Notes under the pieces: generated by a model
Seen by the model: the letters and a program-made list of their open reading frames with translations, nothing else
What the model was told of the DNA's origin: nothing
Database searches by the model: none
NCBI GenBank assembly: GCA_018698975.1
Contig: JABIPQ010000053.1
Location: forward strand, 1 to 37,239
Length of the DNA: 37,239 nucleotides
Origin: Gammaproteobacteria bacterium
GTDB taxonomy: Bacteria; Pseudomonadota; Gammaproteobacteria; Pseudomonadales; Pseudohongiellaceae
Reading direction: 5' to 3'
Translations under genes and position numbers: made by a program
Part shown: positions 17,765-25,268 of the stretch, one piece after another
Position numbering within the stretch: the stretch's first letter is position 1
Layout of the letters: the number at the start of each line of letters is the position of its first letter

Positions 17765-18322
17765 ATGGATAAAAAGCAGCATCTCATCTGGATTGATCTG
17801 GAAATGACGGGTTTGATCCCCGAAAACGATCGAATCATCGAAATCGCAACCATCATTACCAACACTGATTTGCAGGTTGTCGCCGAGGGGCCCGTCTTTG
17901 CCATACATCAATCAGCAACAGTGATGGAGGGCATGGATGACTGGAATCAACGTCATCATGGAGCATCCGGATTGATCGAACGTGTTCGTTTAAGTATGAA
18001 TAACGAAAGTGAAGCAGAAAAGGCAACTATCCAGTTTTTATCACAGTATTGCGAGCGGGGTTTTTCTCCTATGTGTGGCAACAGTATCTGTCAGGATAGA
18101 CGTTTCCTGGCCCGCTATATGCCGACACTGGAAAAATTTTTCCATTATCGTAATCTTGATGTGAGCTCAATCAAGGAGCTGGCCAAGCGCTGGCGCCCTG
18201 ATATTGCGGATGGGCTAAAAAAGGAAACCACACACCAGGCCCTGCAAGATATCCGGGATTCTATCGATGAGTTGCAGCATTACCGGAAACATTTCTTCAA
18301 CACTTCCCGTCCGAACAGTTAA
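17765..18322 (+). CDS. orn: Oligoribonuclease
   Basis: Orn (185 aa) is a DEDDh-type 3'-5' exoribonuclease that degrades RNA dinucleotides, including pGpG from c-di-GMP turnover. The first acidic pair is D11 and E13 in [10 protein letters not shown], followed by the [12 protein letters not shown] motif and the final H-x-A-x-x-D in [11 protein letters not shown]. The start is the ATG at 17765, which gives the usual [17 protein letters not shown]-terminus; an upstream in-frame ATG at 17681 would overlap the divergent rsgA start. The ribosome binding site is weak (AAGAAA). The pair rsgA/orn in divergent orientation is conserved in gammaproteobacteria. Confidence 0.97.
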   Translation: MDKKQHLIWIDLEMTGLIPENDRIIEIATIITNTDLQVVAEGPVFAIHQSATVMEGMDDWNQRHHGASGLIERVRLSMNNESEAEKATIQFLSQYCERGFSPMCGNSICQDRRFLARYMPTLEKFFHYRNLDVSSIKELAKRWRPDIADGLKKETTHQALQDIRDSIDELQHYRKHFFNTSRPNS

Positions 18323-18368
18323 TCACTTTCTTCAAGGACTGCCTGGAGTCAATTATTTCCCCAAAAAA

Positions 18369-18392
18369 ATGCCCTGTTGGGGAACAGGGCAT
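18369..18392 (-). terminator. Hairpin with T-tract on the minus strand after orn
   Basis: A perfect 10-bp inverted repeat (ATGCCCTGTT, loop GGGG, AACAGGGCAT) occupies 18369-18392. The flanking plus-strand bases are A-rich on both sides, so the downstream T-tract (seven T) exists only for minus-strand transcription. No minus-strand gene ends here. It could act as a weak hairpin barrier for orn, or end an unannotated minus-strand transcript. Confidence 0.6.
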
Positions 18393-18548
18393 AAAAAACT
18401 CCATCAAGGGGACAATAAAAACAAAAAAATGCCTTCGTTATCTATAGAGTTATTGCAATTACGCAGCTCTATAGCGATTAGATCAGTTGTACTGGTCAGT
18501 TTTTCAACATTGTGCTGAGCTCCCCTGACAGCAAAGCTGGTGAGCAGT

Positions 18549-18578
18549 TTGAACTGACTTAAGTTGAACCTATATACT
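18549..18578 (+). promoter_or_regulatory. Candidate sigma-70 promoter for the M13 peptidase gene
   Basis: TTGAAC at 18549-18554 and TATACT at 18573-18578 are separated by 18 bp, a fair match to the sigma-70 consensus. The expected transcript would have a leader of about 55-60 nt before the ATG at 18643, with GAAGAGA as ribosome binding site. A TTGACA at 18616-18621 is closer, but its implied -10 would overlap the start codon. Confidence 0.35.
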
Positions 18579-18642
18579 GCTTAATCCAAGCTTCCTCTTA
18601 TTTCCTGTTAATAAATTGACAATTTTTTGAAGAGACTCTGAT

Positions 18643-20703
18643 ATGGACAAAATCATCATGAAATTACCGGTTTTGCTAATTTTCTTGAGCGCATTAATAG
18701 CTTGTTCCTCTGAAGATGCTGCTGACAGCTCTACTGCTGTCTTACCAACGACATTGGGGTCAGGCATTATCAGGGCAAATTTCGATGACACTATCGCTCC
18801 GGGCGATGACTTTTATCGCTATGTAAATGGATCCTGGCTCAGTGATACGCCAATTCCTTCCGATAAATCCAACTATGGTGCTTTTACTGCTTTAAGCGAT
18901 GAGGCAGAAGCTAACCTGCGTATTATCATTGAAAATGCGGCCGGCCTGGGTGCGCCTGAGGGTTCAGAAACACAAAAAGTAGGCAGTTTCTTTTCAAGCT
19001 TTATGGACGAGGATCTTGTAAATACGATTGGTGCCGAACCGCTGCAAGCTACACTTGCTGAAATCGCAGAAGTTTCCAGTAAAGATGAAATGTTGTTGAA
19101 GATGGCAGAGCTGAATCATATCAGTGTACAAATGCCTGTCGGGGTTTATATCGATGTTGATGCCATGCAGTCAGATCAATACATCAGTTATCTCAGTCAA
19201 TGGGGACTGGGTTTGCCAGATCGTGACTGGTATCTGAGTGAAGATGATCAAACGCATGAAGAGGCCCGGGCTGCTTACCAGAGCTATATCGAAACTGCCC
19301 TGATGCTTGCTGGCTATGAGCGCGCAAGCGAGGCCGCCGATTCCGTATTGGCTATTGAGTTTCTTATTGCCGAGCAGCATTGGGACAGGGTGAAAAACAG
19401 ACAAGAGGAGCTGACTTACAACAAGGTGACTCTGGATGATCTGAATAGTCTTTCACCGGACATGGATTGGGGAAGCTATATGGAGGTTCTGGGAATTTCA
19501 GAAACTACTTATGTTATTCGCCAGCCCAGTTATATCGAAGGCTTGAACCGTATCTGGAATGATACAAGTCTGCAGCAGTGGCAGGATTACAGTAGTTTCA
19601 AATATGTAGATTCTCTGGCGGCTTATCTGAGTGATAATTTTGTTCAGGCCCAGTTTGAATTTGAAGGACGTACGTTGGGAGGGCTGGAAGAAATGCGCCC
19701 GCGCTGGAAAAGAGGTGTCGGTGTCGTAGACAGCGCTCTCGGAGAGGTTGTTGGCAGTTTGTATGTTGATGAATATTTTCAGGAAGAAGCGAAGGCCCGG
19801 ATGGATGTGCTGGTGGAAAATTTGCGCCGAGCCTTCCAGGTCGGTATTAACGAACTTGAGTGGATGACCGATGCGACCAAGGGCCAGGCCCAGGAAAAGC
19901 TGGCTAAGTTTAATACCAAAATTGGCTACCCTGAGGAATGGAAAGATTATTCTGGGCTAAGTGCTGATCCCCTTGATCTTGTTGGCAATATGTTGCGTTC
20001 ACGCCGTCTGGAGCACAACAGGGAACTGGAAAAACTGGGCAGCCCGATTAACCGGGCGGAATGGTTTATGACGCCTTATACCGTGAATGCCTATTACAAC
20101 CCACCAATGAATGAAATTGTGTTTCCGGCAGCAATCCTGCAGCCACCATTTTTTAATGTAGACGCTGATGATGCCGTGAACTACGGAGGGATTGGCGCAG
20201 TTATCGGCCATGAATTCAGTCATGGTTTTGATGATCAGGGGCGCAAGTATGATGGTGAAGGCAACTTGCGTGACTGGTGGACCGAAGAGGATGTCGAAGC
20301 ATTTACCGCGCGGGCCAGCGCTCTGGTCGATCAATATGAGCAGTTTGAAGTGCTTCCCGGAAAATTCCTGAATGGTGAATTCACCCTGGGAGAAAATATC
20401 GGCGATCTGAGTGGCCTGGCGGTGGCTTATAAAGCCTACCAGATGTCCCTTAACGGACGCGTGGCTCCGGTAATAGATGGCCTCACCGGTGATCAGCGTT
20501 TTTTCATGGGCTGGGCCCAGGTCTGGGCGCGTCTATATAGAGATGAGAATCTTGAAAGTCGTATCACCTCTGATCCCCATTCCCATAGTGAAGCTCGCAC
20601 CAATGGCATAGTCAGAAATTTTGATCTTTGGTATGAAACCTTCGATGTTCAGCCGGGCGATGCCCTGTATCTGGCACCAGATGAGCGGGTAAAAATCTGG
20701 TGA
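18643..20703 (+). CDS. M13-family (PepO/neprilysin-like) lipoprotein metallopeptidase
   Basis: A 686-aa zinc endopeptidase of the M13 family, which cleaves oligopeptides. The signal peptide ends in the lipobox LIAC, so C21 is the predicted lipid-modified residue and the protein is probably exported and membrane-anchored. The zinc site is H523-E524-F525-S526-H527 (GHEFSHGFDDQG), with the third ligand E584 and D588 in ENIGDLSG. The NAYYNPPMNEIVFPAAILQPP block before the zinc site is the usual substrate-binding segment. The C-terminus ends in Trp, near the family's usual CxxW position but without the Cys. Length is typical. It stands alone, followed 37 bp later by a small membrane protein gene. 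Confidence 0.93.
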   Translation: MDKIIMKLPVLLIFLSALIACSSEDAADSSTAVLPTTLGSGIIRANFDDTIAPGDDFYRYVNGSWLSDTPIPSDKSNYGAFTALSDEAEANLRIIIENAAGLGAPEGSETQKVGSFFSSFMDEDLVNTIGAEPLQATLAEIAEVSSKDEMLLKMAELNHISVQMPVGVYIDVDAMQSDQYISYLSQWGLGLPDRDWYLSEDDQTHEEARAAYQSYIETALMLAGYERASEAADSVLAIEFLIAEQHWDRVKNRQEELTYNKVTLDDLNSLSPDMDWGSYMEVLGISETTYVIRQPSYIEGLNRIWNDTSLQQWQDYSSFKYVDSLAAYLSDNFVQAQFEFEGRTLGGLEEMRPRWKRGVGVVDSALGEVVGSLYVDEYFQEEAKARMDVLVENLRRAFQVGINELEWMTDATKGQAQEKLAKFNTKIGYPEEWKDYSGLSADPLDLVGNMLRSRRLEHNRELEKLGSPINRAEWFMTPYTVNAYYNPPMNEIVFPAAILQPPFFNVDADDAVNYGGIGAVIGHEFSHGFDDQGRKYDGEGNLRDWWTEEDVEAFTARASALVDQYEQFEVLPGKFLNGEFTLGENIGDLSGLAVAYKAYQMSLNGRVAPVIDGLTGDQRFFMGWAQVWARLYRDENLESRITSDPHSHSEARTNGIVRNFDLWYETFDVQPGDALYLAPDERVKIW

Positions 20704-20740
20704 TCCTCAAGATTATTTTATTTAGGCAAGGTGAAAACTA

Positions 20741-21034
20741 TTGAAAGCAATCTTTATCAAAATTTTTGGTTTTGTGCTTGATCGTTTTGAAAAAGGCGAG
20801 GGCGCTTATGCGTACAAACAATCCAGTCGTGTAATCTTGCTGGTTGTTGGGCTTTTGTTTCTTGGACTTTCCGGTGGCTCTTTATTTTTTTCTCTTGCCA
20901 AAAACGATGCCTCGGCGTTTCTGCCGATAATTGTTTTCTTCGCGGTGGGAGGAGTCTGCATGATAGTTGGTCTGCTTGGCAGTGACAGGGCAGTAGCGAC
21001 ACTATGGGGTAATGCGGACAAACGCAAAAAGTGA
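20741..21034 (+). CDS. Small two-helix membrane protein, unknown
   Basis: A 97-aa protein with two predicted transmembrane helices at about 30-48 and 58-80 and a basic C-terminus (DKRKK). The start is a TTG at 20741 with AGGCAAGG upstream at suitable distance; a GTG ten bases upstream is out of frame. The coding character (no internal stops, typical hydrophobic/charged alternation) supports a real gene, but I do not recognise the family. It follows the M13 peptidase by 37 bp and may be co-transcribed with it. Confidence 0.6.
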   Translation: MKAIFIKIFGFVLDRFEKGEGAYAYKQSSRVILLVVGLLFLGLSGGSLFFSLAKNDASAFLPIIVFFAVGGVCMIVGLLGSDRAVATLWGNADKRKK

Positions 21035-21072
21035 ATATTTGATTAAGTTTATTATATTCGAAAATCAGAAGA

Positions 21073-22026
21073 CTAATTGTTCAGCAGGTTTGCCGGAGAA
21101 TACTGATCGGTAAGGATGCGCTGGTTGGTGTCCCAGGTAATCTCTGTACTCATGAGTTTCGGAAATTCGGTGATATCCATGCCGAATTGCTCCAGGCGTT
21201 CACGAATAGCAGGTGCTCGAGATACCAGTGTTTCCTGGTCCGGCAGTGGTTGCATGGACGCGACAATAACCCTGTTGCCAGTACCATTCATGCGGATATT
21301 AAAAAATTCACCGAACACTTCACGATAGGTATTTGATTCTGCGGCATAGAGTCTGCTGGTAGAAAAGGTGTTGGCGAGTACCATACCGTTTTCCGGAAGT
21401 AGCCGTTTAACTTCTTCCAGAAATTCTTTGGTCATTAAATGCTCCGGAATGTATTCTCCGTTAAAGGCATCAAGAATCACCAGGTCATATTTTTCTCCGC
21501 GTAAACCCTGACGTTTTATAAAAACACGGGCATCGCCAACATCAACGCTGATCTTGTCAGTTTCTTTAAAATCGAAATATTCACTGGCGACTCTGACCAC
21601 GGCATCATCAATTTCAGAAATAACAATTTCGGTGTCAGGAAAAAGCAGACTGTAGGTATCCGATAAGGTCCCGCCGCCAAGGCCGACAATGAGAATGCGT
21701 TGAGGTTGGTCCTGAACCAGAAGACTGGACAGGCTCATCTTGGCGTAAGGAAAAACCAGTTCACGAGGCTGATCCAGAAACCGACAACTTTGATTTTGAC
21801 CTGAACGACTGGTAATGGTGAAGCGCAGGCAGCGTCGTTGTGTGTCTTCAGTCACCAGAATATTGCGGTACAGTGAGCGTTCCTGGTGAATATAACGAAT
21901 GCCATTTTGGGCCAGCATGTCTTTAGCAAAAATAATGAGTGCGATGGCTAGCACTACCAGAATTTCTGTCTTGAAATTTCTCCAGGCAAGTTGCTTGCGG
22001 ACTATTGTATTTTCCGAGGTTTGCAT
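21073..22026 (-). CDS. Spermidine-synthase-like methyltransferase-fold protein
   Basis: A 317-aa protein with one N-terminal membrane helix (about 22-38) and a Rossmann-type domain of the polyamine (aminopropyl) transferase family. Visible motifs are ILIVGLGGGTLSDTY, ISEIDDAVVRVA, VDVGDARVFI and LVILDAFNGEYIPEHLMT. In true spermidine synthases the last motif is D-S/T-x-D-P; here it reads DAFNGEY, so aminopropyl transfer is uncertain and this may be a relative with another substrate. The gene begins 3 bp after the stop of the membrane-protein gene at 22030-22659. In many bacteria the two parts form one polypeptide, so the pair likely works as a membrane-bound unit. Confidence 0.8.
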   Translation of the reverse strand: MQTSENTIVRKQLAWRNFKTEILVVLAIALIIFAKDMLAQNGIRYIHQERSLYRNILVTEDTQRRCLRFTITSRSGQNQSCRFLDQPRELVFPYAKMSLSSLLVQDQPQRILIVGLGGGTLSDTYSLLFPDTEIVISEIDDAVVRVASEYFDFKETDKISVDVGDARVFIKRQGLRGEKYDLVILDAFNGEYIPEHLMTKEFLEEVKRLLPENGMVLANTFSTSRLYAAESNTYREVFGEFFNIRMNGTGNRVIVASMQPLPDQETLVSRAPAIRERLEQFGMDITEFPKLMSTEITWDTNQRILTDQYSPANLLNN

Positions 22027-22029
22027 GAG

Positions 22030-22659
22030 TTAGATATCGTTGCCCTTTAAGTCAGCAATAATAGCAATAAAGCCTGTGCATAACAGAACCAGACACATGG
22101 TAATCAGAATCTGGTTCACTTCAAACCACAGTACAAGATAAAAAGATGTTGCCAGGGTGCCCAAGGCACTGCCCAGAGTAGAAATAAAATAGAGTTTACC
22201 GGCGACATGACCGCTGCCATGGGTCGAGCTGACCAGCAAACGCACAGAGTATGGCGCTATCATGCCCATCACGGCGGTGGGCAGAAAAAATAGCAGCATT
22301 GAAACCACTAGCGAGCCATAGCGCGGATCTTCAATGCGAAGAAATATGGCTTCCATGATTTGGTTGCCAGCAAAAACAAGCGGCAATAGAAGCACTGCGG
22401 CCCCGGCAAAAAAACTGCCATAAAGTTTCAGATTTGGTTTAAGCAGGGAAAGTTTGCCACCACACAAATAACCAATGGACAGTGAAAGCATAAAAACAGT
22501 GATGATACTGCCCCAGACAAAAATGGAGCTACCAAAATACGGAGCCAGGATGCGGCCGCCTAAAAGCTCAATGGCCATAATGATGAAGCCACTGATAAAA
22601 GCAAACACCAGCACCAGCCAGGTTTGTAGAGCAGAATTTGTTGACGTATTAGTATTCAT
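22030..22659 (-). CDS. Integral membrane partner of the spermidine-synthase-like protein
   Basis: A 209-aa protein with about six predicted membrane helices, starting near residues 13-35 (WLVLVFAFISGFIIMAIELL) and ending at about 200. The block MAIELLGGRILAPYFGSSIFVWGSIITVFMLSLSIGYLCGG is characteristic of the N-terminal membrane part of fused transporter-like/spermidine-synthase proteins. Here it stops (TAG-like position 22030) and the soluble part continues as a separate gene 3 bp later. Whether this is a natural split or a disrupted fusion cannot be decided from one sequence, but both halves have intact starts. Function is unknown. Confidence 0.78.
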   Translation of the reverse strand: MNTNTSTNSALQTWLVLVFAFISGFIIMAIELLGGRILAPYFGSSIFVWGSIITVFMLSLSIGYLCGGKLSLLKPNLKLYGSFFAGAAVLLLPLVFAGNQIMEAIFLRIEDPRYGSLVVSMLLFFLPTAVMGMIAPYSVRLLVSSTHGSGHVAGKLYFISTLGSALGTLATSFYLVLWFEVNQILITMCLVLLCTGFIAIIADLKGNDI

Positions 22660-22785
22660 ATAAGGCGTCGCAGTATACCTAAATATTAATGCTGGTGCGC
22701 ACCTGACCCCTTTACACGGCTGTTCATTTTGAGTGTTATGCTTGTTGCCATAGCCGGGATCAAGATTGATCAGGGAGAAAATGAT

Positions 22786-23499
22786 ATGAAAAATATTTCA
22801 CTGCTGCTGTTCACGCTCTTGGCAGGGTGTCAGTCCAGCACAGATCCTGCACGTTCTGCGCGCACACAGCCTGAAACGACAATGGGCATGTATGCCCCTG
22901 AGCAGCATGCGCTTTATGATGGCCGCTTTAATATTATAGGTAGAAATATTTATCAGGCGGGCAGTCTGGGGGATGAATCACCCTGGGATCATATGGATGA
23001 TGGGGCCAATAATCTGAATTTTGTTGGTGGCCAGATCAGTATTGATGTGAATGAGATCAGCAATAGTGGCACTTTTGTCGCCGAAATAGTCTTACCTGAA
23101 GGTCTCTACACAGTGCAATTGGAGCGCTTTAACGAATTTTCATCCTGCCAGGACGGAGGTATTGCAGCCTACTTATTTGAGCACGGCAATGCCGGTTGCG
23201 GGGACAGTAACTGGCCGAAGAGCTTATTGTATGTTGCAGGATGGGGCTATGGTTCTGCCAGCCTGAATGGGGAAACGCTTTACGAAGATTATGAAATCCA
23301 TTTCATGGTCACCCAGGGCATGCGTGATCGGGAAACATTGAAAGTGCAGTTGAATCCTGATTCAGGTGAAGCGGGCTCAGTTAACCCGGCAGCGCAACAA
23401 CTGGATTTTTATATTCGCAGTCCACAGCGCAATGAAAACAATCATCCAAACCGGGAAGTGTTTGATCATTTTTTTGCCACCGAGGTTACCTGGAAATGA
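22786..23499 (+). CDS. Putative lipoprotein, unknown function
   Basis: A 237-aa predicted lipoprotein. From the ATG at 22786 the signal peptide [15 protein letters not shown] has the lipobox LLAGC, making C15 the acylated residue. GGGAGAAAA lies at good spacing before this ATG, so an in-frame ATG at 22729, which would place 19 extra residues before the signal, is rejected. The mature part has beta-rich, Gly/Asn-containing sequence ([21 protein letters not shown]) and two conserved-looking Cys (about C123 and C138) that could pair. No domain is recognised. Its stop overlaps the start of the next gene by ATGA, so the two are likely translationally coupled. Confidence 0.75.
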   Translation: MKNISLLLFTLLAGCQSSTDPARSARTQPETTMGMYAPEQHALYDGRFNIIGRNIYQAGSLGDESPWDHMDDGANNLNFVGGQISIDVNEISNSGTFVAEIVLPEGLYTVQLERFNEFSSCQDGGIAAYLFEHGNAGCGDSNWPKSLLYVAGWGYGSASLNGETLYEDYEIHFMVTQGMRDRETLKVQLNPDSGEAGSVNPAAQQLDFYIRSPQRNENNHPNREVFDHFFATEVTWK

Positions 23500-23966
23500 G
23501 TGAGCAACGCCCCCCATTACCCCCTTTTTCCCATGCAAGCGCTGTGCAAAAAGTGCAGGCGGCAGAAGACGGCTGGAATAATCGTAATCCTGAGAAAGTG
23601 TCCATGGCCTATACAGTGGACAGCCAGTGGCGTAACCGGGCTGAATTTCTTAATGGCCGGGAAGAGATTGTGGAGTTCCTGACGCGTAAATGGCAAAAGG
23701 AAAAAGAGTATCGTCTGATAAAGGAACTTTGGGCCTTTACTGATAATCGAATTGCGGTGCGCTTTGCCTATGAATGGCATGATGACTCAGGACAGTGGTA
23801 TCGCTCCTATGGCAATGAGAATTGGGAGTTTGATGAAAATGGCCTGATGAAAGTCAGGAGAGCGAGTATTAATGATCTGGCTATTACAGAAGAAGAGCGG
23901 AAGTTTTTGTGGGATCTGGGTCCAAGACCTGCAGGTCATGCTGGTTTAAGTGAACTTGGTTTGTAA
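23496..23966 (+). CDS. NTF2-like fold protein (DUF1348 family)
   Basis: A 156-aa protein of the nuclear transport factor 2-like superfamily, DUF1348 group. The pattern [26 protein letters not shown], followed by [19 protein letters not shown] and [24 protein letters not shown], is characteristic and the length is typical. The fold provides a cone-shaped pocket, but no catalytic activity is established. It overlaps the upstream lipoprotein stop by four bases (ATGA), which suggests coupled translation. No signal peptide is seen, so one partner is exported and the other cytoplasmic. Confidence 0.88.
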   Translation: MSEQRPPLPPFSHASAVQKVQAAEDGWNNRNPEKVSMAYTVDSQWRNRAEFLNGREEIVEFLTRKWQKEKEYRLIKELWAFTDNRIAVRFAYEWHDDSGQWYRSYGNENWEFDENGLMKVRRASINDLAITEEERKFLWDLGPRPAGHAGLSELGL

Positions 23967-23998
23967 ATGCTGATTTTTTTGGGCGAACTGTGTTCGCC

Positions 23999-24085
23999 AC
24001 GGCGGATGACGCTGCGCTTTTCCGCCCTACATGAATTTTCCAAATAGGCGTAGGGCGGAAAAGGCCGCAGGCCGTCATCCGCCGT
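23999..24085. repeat. GTAGGGCGG-type inverted-repeat element in a convergent gap
   Basis: Outer arms ACGGCGGATGACG (23999-24011) and CGTCATCCGCCGT (24073-24085) are perfect complements, as are inner arms TTTTCCGCCCTAC (24018-24030) and GTAGGGCGGAAAA (24050-24062). The right half shares its core with the element after parE. A separate small hairpin GGCGAAC/GTTCGCC lies at 23982-23998. The element lies between two convergent genes and could fold in both transcripts. Confidence 0.75.
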
Positions 24086-24131
24086 GGAAGGCGCAGCCGT
24101 CCTGATTTATAAACCCTTTAACAAGGTCAGA

Positions 24132-25268
24132 CTAATTCGCCCAACTTCGATCGGTCACCCGTTCAATAAATTCCTTATCTTCCTTTTCCCTATGCGACCA
24201 TTTGAATTTCACATGCTGTAAAAATTTTGTGTTCCAGGAGGCGGACAACTCTTTGCGTTCCCGCCAATACAAAATAAATTCCGGAACCAATGCGCGGGCG
24301 AAACCTTCATCGATATTTGCCATTGCCAGTACACCATATACTTCCTCGCTGGCTTCATAGTTCTCTGGCAGGAGCTTGGGAGTGGTGTCATGTTCAAGCG
24401 CAGATTCATATTTGGCCCATTGGTTGCGCACATGGGCAATAAACTTGGTATTCCAGGTGCTTGTTTTCAGGCCGGTTTCTCGCCAGTACAAGACAAACTC
24501 GGGCACTGCATCTTCAATAAAGGAATGGTTGATGCCTGCATGTTCAAGAATACTGACGGCATCATCACTGGGCATCCATTCCTGGGACATATTGGCTTCC
24601 AGTTCCTTCAGCCCAATGTGACTTCTTCTGTTTTCCCATTCCCTGAGAATATATTTATAAAAAGTATTGTGCCAGGAGTATTGCGCTTTACGTCTTTCCT
24701 GCTGGCTTATAACAAACAACCTGACATGTTCGTCTATAAATTCTCTGGGTATGTTTCGTCTGCTGCATAGTTGATATAAATCTTCGCTGGGTTGCCAGTT
24801 ATCGGGTATCCGTGAAGCCTTGCCGCTGGTGGGTGTCTGATGAAATGGATTGGTCGGAGCAGAAGTGGCAGAAGGATTGGAAGAAAAAGGTTTTTGTGCA
24901 GGTGGCGTCTGTGCTGTTGTACTTTGCTGAGCTGGTTTTGTCTCCGGTGTTTTTTTATTGACGCTGGCTTCGTTAATGGCAATTTTGAAAAACCCGGATT
25001 GGCTATCGCCGCCGTCAACCTGGATAAGGCCTTTCTCCAGCAAGCTTTGCTGAATGCGGGTGATATCGGCGAGATTCCAGAAAGGCATGGCATCAGACAA
25101 AGCCTGCAGATTCACATCCAGCCAGCGCAGATTGTCGCGAAAAATCACCGGCATGCGCAGTTTCATTTCGCTCAGGACGTGCAACATAACTGTTTCTTCA
25201 AGACCAATAGTGGCAGCAAGCATGGGCGAGATTAGTAAGGGGCGTTCGGGGATCAGCGAAGAGGACAT
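24132..25268 (-). CDS. Replication-linked protein with winged helix and three DnaT-like repeats
   Basis: A 378-aa protein. Residues about 10-100 resemble the winged-helix N-terminus of replication proteins (LISPMLAATIGLEETVMLHVL, then PFWNLADITRIQQSLLEKGLI). A Pro/Gln/Ser/Thr-rich linker (103-152) follows. Three repeats of about 60 residues come next, at about 154-214, 227-287 and 299-360, with the shared pattern W/Y-x-P/A-S-x-(D/E), then F-I/A, then EFVLYWRE...S-x-W-N-T-K-F...HV...W. This pattern matches the single-stranded-DNA-binding domain of DnaT; E. coli DnaT has one copy. Repeats 2 and 3 are closest to each other; repeat 1 is diverged. The ATG directly abuts the radA stop (TAA-ATG), so translation is probably coupled. 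A role in primosome assembly or restart is inferred. Confidence 0.75.
   Translation of the reverse strand: MSSSLIPERPLLISPMLAATIGLEETVMLHVLSEMKLRMPVIFRDNLRWLDVNLQALSDAMPFWNLADITRIQQSLLEKGLIQVDGGDSQSGFFKIAINEASVNKKTPETKPAQQSTTAQTPPAQKPFSSNPSATSAPTNPFHQTPTSGKASRIPDNWQPSEDLYQLCSRRNIPREFIDEHVRLFVISQQERRKAQYSWHNTFYKYILREWENRRSHIGLKELEANMSQEWMPSDDAVSILEHAGINHSFIEDAVPEFVLYWRETGLKTSTWNTKFIAHVRNQWAKYESALEHDTTPKLLPENYEASEEVYGVLAMANIDEGFARALVPEFILYWRERKELSASWNTKFLQHVKFKWSHREKEDKEFIERVTDRSWAN

Larger units (their letters stand above)
18323..18642. other. 320-bp non-coding gap between orn and the M13 peptidase gene
   Basis: No protein or tRNA gene is supported here. The stretch holds the hairpin at 18369-18392, a second 8-bp inverted repeat CTATAGAG/CTCTATAG at 18442-18449 and 18467-18474, two copies of AAAAAAATGCC 60 bp apart (18363-18373 and 18423-18433), and a possible promoter at 18549-18578. 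This mix is unusual for a plain spacer. Confidence 0.5.

Noticed and set aside
18323..18642. tRNA genes after orn, as in E. coli
   Set aside because: No T-arm, anticodon arm or CCA-like end could be built; the region holds only hairpins and a possible promoter.
18570..18791. 73-residue open frame on the minus strand over the start of the M13 peptidase gene
   Set aside because: It is antisense to the signal peptide region of a well-supported gene and has no coding signature of its own.
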